This document shows, piece after piece, positions 53,723-64,000 of a DNA stretch of 64,000 bases. A program made the position numbers and the translations under genes. The stretch spans positions 556,282 to 620,281 of the forward strand of contig NZ_FRAA01000002.1 in NCBI RefSeq assembly GCF_900142205.1, read 5' to 3'. Position 1 is the first letter of the stretch; every line of letters begins with the position of its first letter. The notes below the pieces were generated by a model, which saw only the letters and a program-made list of their open reading frames with translations, ran no database searches and was not told the origin of the DNA. Source of the DNA: Reichenbachiella agariperforans (lineage in GTDB: Bacteria; Bacteroidota; Bacteroidia; Cytophagales; Cyclobacteriaceae).

Positions 53723-53752
53723 AAAACCCATAGACCAAGATCTATGGGTTTT
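53723..53752 (-). terminator. terminator of atpDC
   Basis: A 12-bp perfect stem (53723-53734 with 53741-53752, loop CCAAGA), followed on the minus strand by GTTTTTTGTTTTT. It begins 22 bases after the atpC stop. Confidence 0.9.
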
Positions 53753-53774
53753 CTTTAAATTCGTTGATATTGGA

Positions 53775-54032
53775 TCACTTTTCGACGTGTTCAGCCAAGA
53801 CCAATACCTTATTATTTAGGACTTCAACCACCCCCCCGTCGATCGCCATGTGCGTCTCTTCGGTTTTTTTGTTGTGAGTGATGACCATTTTCAAATCCCC
53901 TTTGCCAAGTGAGCTAACCATAGCGGCGTGATCATTCAAAACCTGAAAAGATCCTTTGCTACCAGGAAAGGTCGCATGATCTACTTCTCCTTCGAATATT
54001 TTTTCGTCTGGTGTAATGATCTCTAAAAACAT
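53775..54032 (-). CDS. atpC: ATP synthase epsilon subunit, short form
   Basis: An 85-residue epsilon subunit consisting only of the N-terminal beta sandwich (MFLEIITPDEKIFEGEVDHA, GSFQVLNDHAAMVSSLGKGD). The C-terminal two-helix domain that inhibits ATP hydrolysis in E. coli is absent; this short form is common in Bacteroidota. ATG 54032 lies 4 bases after the atpD stop; the frame is open to 54068, but that overlaps atpD. Co-transcribed with atpD. Confidence 0.93.
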   Translation of the reverse strand: MFLEIITPDEKIFEGEVDHATFPGSKGSFQVLNDHAAMVSSLGKGDLKMVITHNKKTEETHMAIDGGVVEVLNNKVLVLAEHVEK

Positions 54033-54036
54033 ATCC

Positions 54037-56866
<2,830 letters not shown>

Positions 56867-56906
56867 TCACTGCTGTTGTGTTGAGACAAATATAAGGGCA
56901 GTTTAA

Positions 56907-56936
56907 TTTGAATATCTGATGATCTTCATAGTTTTG
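56907..56936 (+). promoter_or_regulatory. promoter of the patatin gene
   Basis: TTTG at 56907-56910, 18 bases, TAGTTTTG at 56929-56936: exact Bacteroidota consensus. Start of transcription near 56943, 26 bases before the ATG. Confidence 0.65.
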
Positions 56937-56968
56937 ATTTTTTAACGCTATTCTGGACAGGCCAATTC

Positions 56969-59239
56969 ATGTATAAGCAAACCATCCTAGTTCTAATATT
57001 GTTCCTTGTGACGTCAAAAACACATGCACAGCGCGTGGCTCTCGTACTCAGTGGCGGTGGAGCCAAAGGCCTAGCGCATGCAGGGGTAATTCAGGCTTTG
57101 GAAGAAAATAACATTCCCATAGATTATGTCATCGGTACCTCTATGGGTAGTGTGGTCGGTGGTCACTATGTCGCAGGGTATAGTGCTAAGCAAATCTCCG
57201 AACTAGCCCAATCTCAGAAAATGCAAAACTGGATCGACGGGATAATGGAAAAGCAATACCAAGTCAACAATATCGATAAAGTGCCAGACCCCTCATGGCT
57301 CTCTCTCAAAATCGATTTGGATTCCATCGCTAGGCCTACGCTGGACATGAATATGGACAATGATTTTACACTCAATATTCATTTAGCAGAGCAGTTTGCT
57401 GAGGCATCACGAATAGCTGAAAGTAATTTTGACAGCCTATTTGTGCCTTTTCGATCAACTGCATCGAACATCTTTGAAGAAACCCCTGTCACGATAGACA
57501 GTGGCAATTTGTACGAAGCAGTCCGTGCTTCTATGTCCATACCATTCATCTACCGACCAGTCAGGATTGACGGTAAGCTGCTCCTAGATGGAGGAATCTA
57601 TGACAATTTTCCCGTTGACATAGCCAAGGCTGCGTTCAAACCTGATGTCATCATAGGTGTCAATGTCGGGGACAAAGTAGCTGCCGAATATCCCTACGAT
57701 ACCGACGAAAGACAAATGGCCGAATCAGTTGTCTTCCTTTTGTTAAACAAAGCTGACCCTAGGGAACTTTCGGATAAAGACATCTTTCTTGATGTAGATG
57801 TCTCCGAATACGGTGCATTAGCGTTTGACATGGCCAAAGAAATCTACCAGCTCGGTTATGAAACCGCTCTAGCACAAATGAGTGAAATAAAAACCAAAAT
57901 AGAGCGAAGAGTAGATCAAGATGAAATCACCCTGAAGCGAAAAGAGTTTAATTCCCGCAAACAAAAAATTACTTTTGATACCATCACTATAGATGGGTTC
58001 AACCCTAAAAAGAGCCAATACATTTCAAAAAGTTTTGACAAAACTCGACCACTCGATTTTGAAGCAATTCAAAAAGGGTATTTCAATTTGATTTCTGACG
58101 ATTACTTTGCTAATCTTTTTCCTAGTTACACGCTCGGAGATAAAAATTCTTTTGAACTCCGAGGAAACAATGACCCAAAACTTCGGTCTAGAATCGGTGG
58201 TAGTATTACCACACGACACATTTCGTATTTCTTTCTAGAATTAAACTTGAAACGCCTTTCGGGCATCATGGAAGATTACTCGCTACAGGCCTACCTAGGC
58301 CGGTTTTATACCTCACTTGCACTGCGTACTAATTTTAAACTAAGAGGTCAGCGACAGTGGTCTCTTCAAGCTGAATCTATATTAAACCAATGGGATTATC
58401 TAAGTGCATCTGACTATCTACTCAAAGGAAATCAGTTAGCTCCTCTCAAACGCAATGACCTCAAAATAGGTATGCGCTTAAATACCGTTCTCAATAGAAA
58501 TTTCAGCCTTAACTACAACGCAGCCTTTATCGCGAATACGGATAAGGTCCACAATGAGCAAAACCCATTGAGTGTTGATTTTGACAACTTTGATCTAGCC
58601 GGTATTCGTACTGGCTTTGGGCTCTATCACAACGGACTCAATGATCCCGAATTTCCAACACGAGGAAGCCGGTTGACCGTAAATCTAGATTATTTCTATG
58701 CACTGAGTACTTTACGATATGGTCAACAGCAGAGCACAGACCTAGAAGAAACCTTAGAGTGGTCACGCGTCAAAGTTCGAGGAGACAAATATTGGCAATT
58801 AACCAATCGCTTAAGTTGGGGAGCCAAAGCAGAAATGGTGCTATCCAACCAACCCACTATGGGGACAGCCCTAACCACATCTATCAACCTACCGGCTTTT
58901 TATCCACATCAGGTGAGTCGTACACTCTACTTAAGAAACTTCCGAGGCAGAAACTACCTAGCCATAGGAACCGTCGGCAGCTTATCTTTATACAAAAACC
59001 TAAGCTTTCGATTAGAGGGATATGCTTTCCAATCTTTTGATTATTTGGAGGATACACCAGAGCTCACCTTCCAAACGAACAGTTTCGACTCTAAGTTTAC
59101 CGCTTCGTCATCACTAGTTCTCAAAACAATCATTGGACCCGTTAGCTTTCAAGCCAACTATTACGAAGGAGAGATTGATAATTGGGGGCTTCTGTTAAGA
59201 GTAGGATACTTGCTTTTCAACAAGCAATCCTTAGAATAA
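56969..59239 (+). CDS. patatin-like phospholipase with BamA-type barrel
   Basis: A 756-residue outer-membrane protein. Signal peptide ends near THAQ. Patatin domain (about 20-320): oxyanion loop GGGAKGLAHAGV, nucleophile GTSMGS and catalytic Asp in DGGIYDNFP. A POTRA-like segment (ITFDTITIDGFNPKKSQYIS) is next, then a C-terminal barrel of about 370 residues resembling the bacterial surface antigen domain of BamA/TamA, ending VGYLLFNKQSLE. The layout matches Pseudomonas PlpD-like type Vd autotransporters. It probably acts on phospholipids at the surface. Followed by OmpA-type genes. Confidence 0.92.
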   Translation: MYKQTILVLILFLVTSKTHAQRVALVLSGGGAKGLAHAGVIQALEENNIPIDYVIGTSMGSVVGGHYVAGYSAKQISELAQSQKMQNWIDGIMEKQYQVNNIDKVPDPSWLSLKIDLDSIARPTLDMNMDNDFTLNIHLAEQFAEASRIAESNFDSLFVPFRSTASNIFEETPVTIDSGNLYEAVRASMSIPFIYRPVRIDGKLLLDGGIYDNFPVDIAKAAFKPDVIIGVNVGDKVAAEYPYDTDERQMAESVVFLLLNKADPRELSDKDIFLDVDVSEYGALAFDMAKEIYQLGYETALAQMSEIKTKIERRVDQDEITLKRKEFNSRKQKITFDTITIDGFNPKKSQYISKSFDKTRPLDFEAIQKGYFNLISDDYFANLFPSYTLGDKNSFELRGNNDPKLRSRIGGSITTRHISYFFLELNLKRLSGIMEDYSLQAYLGRFYTSLALRTNFKLRGQRQWSLQAESILNQWDYLSASDYLLKGNQLAPLKRNDLKIGMRLNTVLNRNFSLNYNAAFIANTDKVHNEQNPLSVDFDNFDLAGIRTGFGLYHNGLNDPEFPTRGSRLTVNLDYFYALSTLRYGQQQSTDLEETLEWSRVKVRGDKYWQLTNRLSWGAKAEMVLSNQPTMGTALTTSINLPAFYPHQVSRTLYLRNFRGRNYLAIGTVGSLSLYKNLSFRLEGYAFQSFDYLEDTPELTFQTNSFDSKFTASSSLVLKTIIGPVSFQANYYEGEIDNWGLLLRVGYLLFNKQSLE

Positions 59240-59290
59240 AAGATATTTTATCATAAATTCTAGATATTTGAGCCTAAACTAAACAATTGA

Positions 59291-59992
59291 ATGAAAGTCC
59301 TACCACCTAAACTTATCACACTGTTGCTATTTATTGCAATATCTACTGCCAGTCTAGCGCAGCAAAATGAAAAGCTCATCCGTATCACTGGTACTGTGAT
59401 CGACCCGAACTCCAATGAGCCTATCCAAGCCAGTGTATTCTACGAAAAACTACCATACTATGACGATATGGGTATTTCATCTACCAACCAGAGCAATGGT
59501 GTCTATGAGTTTAGTCTCATAGAAAATCAAAAATATATCATCACTGTCAAGGCAGATGGCTACAAACCTATCTCTGAAGAGTTCGAGGTAATAGACAAAG
59601 GTGTTGGCTTGATAGAAAAGAATTTCAAAATGCAACCAGACGCCATGCATGAAAAAATCAGTCTAGACAACCTCATCTTCTCTAGAGGCAAGGCAGACAT
59701 CAGTGAAGAATCATATACTGAGCTAGATGATTTTGCGGACTGGTTAGAAAAACGACCCAATGCCGTTGTTCAACTAGAAGGGCATACCGACTTTCAGGGA
59801 AATGCTGAAGCCAATATGAGACTCTCCGAAGAGCGCGTTTTAGCAGTCAAAGAGTATTTGACAAAAAAAGGAATTAAGAAAAGCAGAATTAAAACAAAGG
59901 CATTCGGTGGCACGGAACCTTTGACACGAGAAAGAACGCCTGAAGCCCGCGCAAAAAACAGGCGAGTTGAGGTCAGAATTATTCAACAATAA
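59291..59992 (+). CDS. OmpA-family protein with N-terminal CarboxypepD_reg-like domain
   Basis: A 233-residue envelope protein: signal peptide ending STASLAQ, a beta-sandwich regulatory-like domain (about 28-115, ITGTVIDPNSNEPIQASVFY ... YIITVKADGYKP), then an OmpA C-terminal peptidoglycan-binding domain (about 120-233) with LEGHTDFQGNAEANMRLSEE and RTPEARAKNRRVEVRI. It likely anchors the outer membrane to the cell wall. The next gene has a second protein with the same two domain types. Confidence 0.9.
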   Translation: MKVLPPKLITLLLFIAISTASLAQQNEKLIRITGTVIDPNSNEPIQASVFYEKLPYYDDMGISSTNQSNGVYEFSLIENQKYIITVKADGYKPISEEFEVIDKGVGLIEKNFKMQPDAMHEKISLDNLIFSRGKADISEESYTELDDFADWLEKRPNAVVQLEGHTDFQGNAEANMRLSEERVLAVKEYLTKKGIKKSRIKTKAFGGTEPLTRERTPEARAKNRRVEVRIIQQ

Positions 59993-60003
59993 AATATTTT
60001 GAA

Positions 60004-60011
60004 TACCTTTG
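60004..60011 (+). promoter_or_regulatory. -7-like element before the second OmpA gene
   Basis: TACCTTTG, perfect -7 of the Bacteroidota type, 46 bases before the ATG; no TTG lies at the expected -33 distance, so it is weak evidence. Confidence 0.3.
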
Positions 60012-60057
60012 AATCCTTCCAGACTATGCTTCAATCACTCTTAACGGACTAACCTGA

Positions 60058-62211
60058 ATGAAAATTTTTAGAATTCTCGTCATCACACTATTGCTGAGCT
60101 CGAACGTGTTTGCTCAAGAAACTGTACAATGGGCATCAGAAGTGATGTTTGTTACCTCTGAACTCACCGCTTTGCAATACGCTGCTAGTCAAGCATTGCA
60201 CTCTCCTAATGTATATCCATCTGGAGGGGAAAGCCCAAATGCCTGGAGACCGGGCAAAACAGACAAGCAAGAATACATAGTTGTCAAATTTGATAAGCCT
60301 ATCAGAGCACAACAAATTGCCATTGCTGAAACGGAAAACCCCGGTGCGGTCTCTAAAGTCTATGCCTATGACTCACTAGACAATGAATACCTACTTTTCG
60401 ACCTCAACACTAGGCCTATACCGCTAAAAAGCCGGTTGCTAAACCTATTCTTCGAAAAAACACCCTATAGGATAGCCTATCTACGTGTAGATATCAACGG
60501 TGAAAGTGTCCCTGGGTATAACAGTATTGACGCAATCGGCCTTTCCTCATCTAATATTCCGATCAGCGTTCTCATTGAGTTGGCCAGTAATGTCAACAAT
60601 AACCTGAGTACGACTCAGCTCGGTACCAATGTCAACTCTGAGTATTCGGAACTTGGCCCACTATTATCTCCAGATGGGAAGAAACTCTACTTTAGTAGAA
60701 TGAGCCACCCTGATAACGTAGGGGGAACGGATGATTACTCAGATATATGGTATTCGGAGCTAGACGAAGAAACCCAAGAGTGGCTACCTGCCAAAAATAT
60801 CGGTAGTCCACTGAACACGCCAGGCCCAAACTACATCTGCTCCATCACCCAAATTGGTGATGAAATAATACTCTTGCTGGGCAACCGCTATGAAAAACGT
60901 GGCAGGATGGGCGAGGGTATTTCAATGTCCAAAAGCAATGGAAATGGCAAATGGGACAAACCTGTCAATGTAGACATTGAAAACCCGTACAACTATTCGG
61001 AGCAAGCTGATTTTTATATGAGTCAAGATACCGAGATGCTCATCATGTCATTAGAAAGAGACGACACCAATGGTGGCCGAGATTTATATGTCTCCTTCAA
61101 AACAGACGTAGAAAACACTTGGTCCGAACCCATGAACTTGGGCTCGGTGATCAATTCAGCTGATGTAGAACATGCCCCTTTTCTAGACAAGGATAATAAA
61201 ACGCTCTATTTCAGTTCCAAAGGATTCAGGGGGTACGGTGAGTCCGATATTTTTGTGTCCAAAAGACTAGATGATTCTTGGACCAAATGGTCTAAACCAG
61301 AAAATATGGGTAGTGGTGTAAATGGGCCAATGGATGACACCTATTTTAACATTCCGTCCACAGGTAGCCATGCCTATTTTTCTAGAGGATCCTCTGACGA
61401 AAATACAGATGTATATCAGTTCAGAATCGACGAACTGTTCGTTGAACCGGTTCAAGACGAACCTGTCGAAGAGTTGATTGCTGACAACACTCCTGCAGAA
61501 GAAGCACTGGCCGCAAAAGAAGAACCCGTTGCAGCAGCTACACCAGCACCAGTAGTGGCTGCCGCAGCTGCACCTGTTGCTCCTATCACGGATGTAATTG
61601 TGACAATAAAAGGGCAAGTCTTCAATACTGATGGAAACAAAGCCATCAGCAGCAAAGTGATAGTAGAGAGACTACCTGACGGAGTAAAAGTTGGGGAAAC
61701 CTATACTGACGAAAACGGCATTTTTGAATTCAAAGTAAGGTCTGGTGCTCGATATGGTTTTCTCGCAGATAAAGATGGTTTCTTAGCCAAAAGTGAAAAT
61801 ATCGATCTCAATGATGTCACAGAAAATGAAACAATCATTCAAGATTTGACACTGAACCCTCTTCAGACTGGAGCAGCTGTTGTGCTAAACAATATCTTTT
61901 TTGATTTTGATCAAGATGAGCTAAAAACAGCTTCCTATTCGGAGCTCAACAGAGTCCTAGATTTGCTCAACAAAAATGTGATCAATAAAATCGAAATATC
62001 TGGACACACAGATTCGATAGGTGATGATGAGTATAATCAACAATTATCTAAACGAAGAGCAAATTCTGTTTATCAATATTTCAAATCACAAAATATAGAC
62101 CCAAGCCGAATGATTACAGTGGGTTATGGTGAAACCAAACCAAAATCATCTAACGATTCTTTAGAAAATCGAAGAAAGAATCGACGAGTCGAGTTCAAGA
62201 TTCTCGAGTAA
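60058..62211 (+). CDS. OmpA-family protein with discoidin-like and PD40 propeller domains
   Basis: A 717-residue envelope protein. Signal peptide ends VFAQE. A lectin/discoidin-like N-terminal domain (about 25-175, VVKFDKPIRAQQIAIAETEN), a PD40-type beta propeller (about 200-455) with repeats like PLLSPDGKKLYFSR and DKDNKTLYFSSKG; an Ala/Pro-rich linker (about 475-515); a carboxypeptidase-regulatory-like domain (about 520-600, IKGQVFNTDGNKAISSKVIV); and a C-terminal OmpA domain (IEISGHTDSIGDDEYNQQLS, ENRRKNRRVEFKI). The PD40-CarboxypepD-OmpA order is that of the type IX protein PorE, but the TPR part is replaced by the discoidin-like domain. A cell-wall-linked outer-membrane role is likely. 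Confidence 0.88.
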   Translation: MKIFRILVITLLLSSNVFAQETVQWASEVMFVTSELTALQYAASQALHSPNVYPSGGESPNAWRPGKTDKQEYIVVKFDKPIRAQQIAIAETENPGAVSKVYAYDSLDNEYLLFDLNTRPIPLKSRLLNLFFEKTPYRIAYLRVDINGESVPGYNSIDAIGLSSSNIPISVLIELASNVNNNLSTTQLGTNVNSEYSELGPLLSPDGKKLYFSRMSHPDNVGGTDDYSDIWYSELDEETQEWLPAKNIGSPLNTPGPNYICSITQIGDEIILLLGNRYEKRGRMGEGISMSKSNGNGKWDKPVNVDIENPYNYSEQADFYMSQDTEMLIMSLERDDTNGGRDLYVSFKTDVENTWSEPMNLGSVINSADVEHAPFLDKDNKTLYFSSKGFRGYGESDIFVSKRLDDSWTKWSKPENMGSGVNGPMDDTYFNIPSTGSHAYFSRGSSDENTDVYQFRIDELFVEPVQDEPVEELIADNTPAEEALAAKEEPVAAATPAPVVAAAAAPVAPITDVIVTIKGQVFNTDGNKAISSKVIVERLPDGVKVGETYTDENGIFEFKVRSGARYGFLADKDGFLAKSENIDLNDVTENETIIQDLTLNPLQTGAAVVLNNIFFDFDQDELKTASYSELNRVLDLLNKNVINKIEISGHTDSIGDDEYNQQLSKRRANSVYQYFKSQNIDPSRMITVGYGETKPKSSNDSLENRRKNRRVEFKILE

Positions 62212-62225
62212 ATACATTAGAATTG

Positions 62226-62252
62226 GAGACCCAAATATGGGTCTCTTTTTTT
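62226..62252 (+). terminator. terminator of the OmpA/PD40 gene
   Basis: An 8-bp perfect stem (GAGACCCA/TGGGTCTC, 62226-62233 with 62238-62245, loop AATA) and seven T. It overlaps the ATG at 62237 that would begin the longest frame of the next gene, so that ATG is not the start of oxyR. Confidence 0.9.
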
Positions 62253-62269
62253 ATCCTAAATTTCATCAT

Positions 62270-63205
62270 TTGACACTCGTTCAATTAGATTATATCATCT
62301 CACTGGACAACTACAGGCACTTCGCTATTGCAGCAGAAAAGTGTTTTGTGACCCAGCCTACACTCAGTATGCAAATCCAAAAACTGGAGGACTCGCTAGG
62401 TGTCATCATTTTTGACAGATCTAAACATCCTGTCCAGCCTACTGAAATTGGAAAAAAAATACTCGAACAAGCACGAGTCATCGTCAGTGAATCACAACGC
62501 ATCCAAGAAATCATAGACGAAGAAAAGCATGACATCAAAGGAAATATACGAATCGGAGTTATTCCCACGCTAGCGCCATACCTAATCCCTTTGTTCATTT
62601 CTAGTTTTGTAGAGAAATATCCATTTATCAACCTACAAATATCCGAGCACATGACTGATGAGCTCACAGACCTTCTCAAAAAAGACCAGATTGATATTGC
62701 CATCATGGTCACCCCACTGGACAATGATGACCTCAAAGAAATTCCATTGTTCTATGAAGAGTTCTCGGTGTACGCATCGCATCATCACCCGCTTTACAAA
62801 GCTGAAAACATTAATGCTAGTGATTTGAATGCTGAAGGCCTTTGGATACTCAATGAAGGACATTGCTTTAGAAATCAAACATTAACGATATGTCGCGCTG
62901 ATAAAGCAGAAAGGTTCAACAACCGAGTACTCTACGAAAGCGGTTCATTAGAAGCACTCAAAAAACTCGTAGACAAGCGTGGAGGATATACTTTGATCCC
63001 TGAGCTGTTTACCTATGACCTCAACAAAGACGATAAAAGTAAGATTAGACATTTTTCTGAACCTGTACCTACGAGAGAGGTAGGCTTAGTCGTTAAAAAA
63101 AGCTTTGTCAAACACAAATTAATACACGCTCTCAAAGAAGAGATCAACAATACGCTACCTGCTACACTTCTCAGCAAGAAAAACATGAATGTAGTAAAAT
63201 TGTGA
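62270..63205 (+). CDS. oxyR: LysR-type peroxide sensor OxyR
   Basis: A 311-residue transcription activator of peroxide defence genes. N-terminal helix-turn-helix: DYIISLDNYRHFAIAAEKCF and VTQPTLSMQIQKLEDSLGV. The two redox Cys have the OxyR spacing: EGHCFRNQTLTIC, nine residues apart. TTG 62270 (MTLVQLDYI) matches OxyR starts; the longer frame from ATG 62237 lies in the terminator. An oxidative-stress regulon may include nothing else nearby except the AhpC-like protein at 13280, which is far away. Confidence 0.93.
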   Translation: MTLVQLDYIISLDNYRHFAIAAEKCFVTQPTLSMQIQKLEDSLGVIIFDRSKHPVQPTEIGKKILEQARVIVSESQRIQEIIDEEKHDIKGNIRIGVIPTLAPYLIPLFISSFVEKYPFINLQISEHMTDELTDLLKKDQIDIAIMVTPLDNDDLKEIPLFYEEFSVYASHHHPLYKAENINASDLNAEGLWILNEGHCFRNQTLTICRADKAERFNNRVLYESGSLEALKKLVDKRGGYTLIPELFTYDLNKDDKSKIRHFSEPVPTREVGLVVKKSFVKHKLIHALKEEINNTLPATLLSKKNMNVVKL

Positions 63206-63234
63206 TAATAACGAAACTCGTAGGAATAGGGTGA

Positions 63235-63831
63235 CTACTTCTTGTTCAGGTCGGACTTAAGGTTCTCGATCAAACCAGAAAATTCACCGAGGGTGGCATT
63301 TTTGAAATCTACAACAGTTGTTTTTAATTTATCCACATCAATACTAAACCTATCCGTTTCTTGAGACAGCCTTAACTGTGCACGACTGAAAATCTGTCTA
63401 CAGTTGTCTGCCTTCTTCCCAAGAATAGAGGTTAACTCAGCATAATCAAAATTAAACAACTCCTTCAACACAAAAACCGCACGCTCAGCTGGTGCGAGTT
63501 TCTTAAAAACCTCAGAAAGAGCATGTGTCACCTCACACTTCAAATCCATGCTAGAAAAATCTGGGGTCATACTAAATGACGCCAATGATGGCTGTACAGT
63601 ATCGAGAAATTCCTCCTTCTTTTGACGAATAGACTTTAAATAATTCAGGGATTTATTAGTCACAATCCGTGTTAGGTACGATTTGACATCCTGAATCTTA
63701 TTGGTATCAACTTTCAACCAGCTGAAAAAAGTATCCTGCACGAGATCTTCTGCTGTAGATCTACAGCCTACTAGATTGGTCGCAACAGCGATCAAAAAAG
63801 GACGATATGCATATACTTCTGCCTGTGACAT
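63235..63831 (-). CDS. SigJ-like ECF sigma factor without the SnoaL domain
   Basis: A 198-residue sigma factor: region 2 YRPFLIAVATNLVGCRSTAE DLVQDTFFSW, region 4 KELFNFDYAELTSILGKKAD and NCRQIFSRAQLRL, which are the ECF41/SigJ pattern (NCRQxxSRA). Normally a SnoaL-like domain of about 100 residues follows and modulates activity. Here only about 45 residues remain (FKNATLGEFSGLIENLKSDL NKK looks like its first helices), ending 29 bases from oxyR, which leaves no room for more. ATG 63831 is preferred to a TTG at 63891. Confidence 0.82.
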   Translation of the reverse strand: MSQAEVYAYRPFLIAVATNLVGCRSTAEDLVQDTFFSWLKVDTNKIQDVKSYLTRIVTNKSLNYLKSIRQKKEEFLDTVQPSLASFSMTPDFSSMDLKCEVTHALSEVFKKLAPAERAVFVLKELFNFDYAELTSILGKKADNCRQIFSRAQLRLSQETDRFSIDVDKLKTTVVDFKNATLGEFSGLIENLKSDLNKK

Positions 63832-63955
63832 TACAATTACAAAAGTAACTAAATAAATACAATGTTTTAAAACAAGTAGGGTTATAGGCACATTTTGTAA
63901 AAATTAATTATTCATCATTTATTGAAATATTGGTTTATCTAGACAATAAATTGAA

Positions 63956-63963
63956 TACTTTTG
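63956..63963 (+). promoter_or_regulatory. -7-like element pointing to a gene beyond the right edge
   Basis: TACTTTTG with a TTG 23 bases upstream (63930-63932), longer than usual. It may drive a gene outside the window. Confidence 0.3.
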
Positions 63964-64000
63964 AATTTAAATATTAGTAAAGTAGACTATAGCGACAAAG

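Noticed and set aside
62311-62736. 141-residue minus-strand frame opposite oxyR
   Set aside because: Shadow of oxyR.

Overview
The window looks like chromosomal DNA of a marine Bacteroidota bacterium, most likely order Cytophagales (a Reichenbachiella-like relative is my guess). Support: a SusC/FecA-type TonB-dependent receptor with an N-terminal carboxypeptidase-regulatory-like domain; lipoproteins with the Bacteroidota lipobox; OmpA-family proteins with such domains; a BNR/sortilin-like secreted protein of the kind exported by the type IX system; an atpD-atpC pair separated from the other ATP synthase genes; and several promoters of the Bacteroidota form TTTG, 17-21 bases, TAnnTT(T/C)G. There are no rRNA or tRNA genes, CRISPR arrays, insertion sequences or prophage genes. 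I count 55 protein genes; one is cut by the left edge.

Layout. 1-5987 (minus): a large BNR-repeat exoprotein (partial), a small lipoprotein and polyphosphate kinase. 6069-11143 (plus): a 23-base operator-like palindrome, then receptor, DUF4374 surface lipoprotein and four-helix PepSY membrane protein, matching the xenosiderophore system XusABC of gut Bacteroides. 11210-11338: an unannotated 42-residue membrane peptide gene with its own promoter, in front of a shared terminator. 11397-14444: tag glycosylase, then an unknown exported protein, a thioredoxin-fold peroxidase and an EF-hand protein. 14552-19576: a 1674-residue exported protein of unknown function with acidic Trp-Gly-Asp repeats. 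19639-21645: prmA, a DUF6150 gene and tpiA.

21815-32575 is framed by trehalose-related genes: a GH15 glucosidase at the left and a fused OtsA-OtsB trehalose synthase/phosphatase at the right, with RidA-like, VOC, DUF4153 and WG-repeat proteins and a histidine kinase between. 32799-45157 is mostly housekeeping: uvrA, acyl desaturase, Rieske protein, class V aminotransferase, an ECF sigma factor with a short overlapping partner, nth, comM, an outer-membrane barrel, a DksA-like protein, scpB and a pseudouridine synthase. 45158-49141 (minus) holds phospholipid genes (psd, cdsA) with glutamate dehydrogenase, DUF2007 and a CPBP protease. 49206-55545 holds dusB with its own promoter and leader hairpin, a transporter plus lipase pair, a tight dehydrogenase-dtd-MazG operon, and atpDC. 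55649-64000 holds a histidine kinase diverging from a patatin/BamA-like protein, two OmpA-family proteins, oxyR and a SigJ-like sigma factor that lacks its usual C-terminal domain.

Starts were moved from the longest open frame where a promoter, terminator, overlap or family alignment favoured another codon; reasons are given per gene. No search could be run, so family names rest on recognised motifs. Nothing here is clearly a wholly new defence or mobile system. The best candidates for new biology are the Xus-like locus in a marine lineage, the small membrane peptide, the giant acidic exoprotein and the sigma factor with its short partner.
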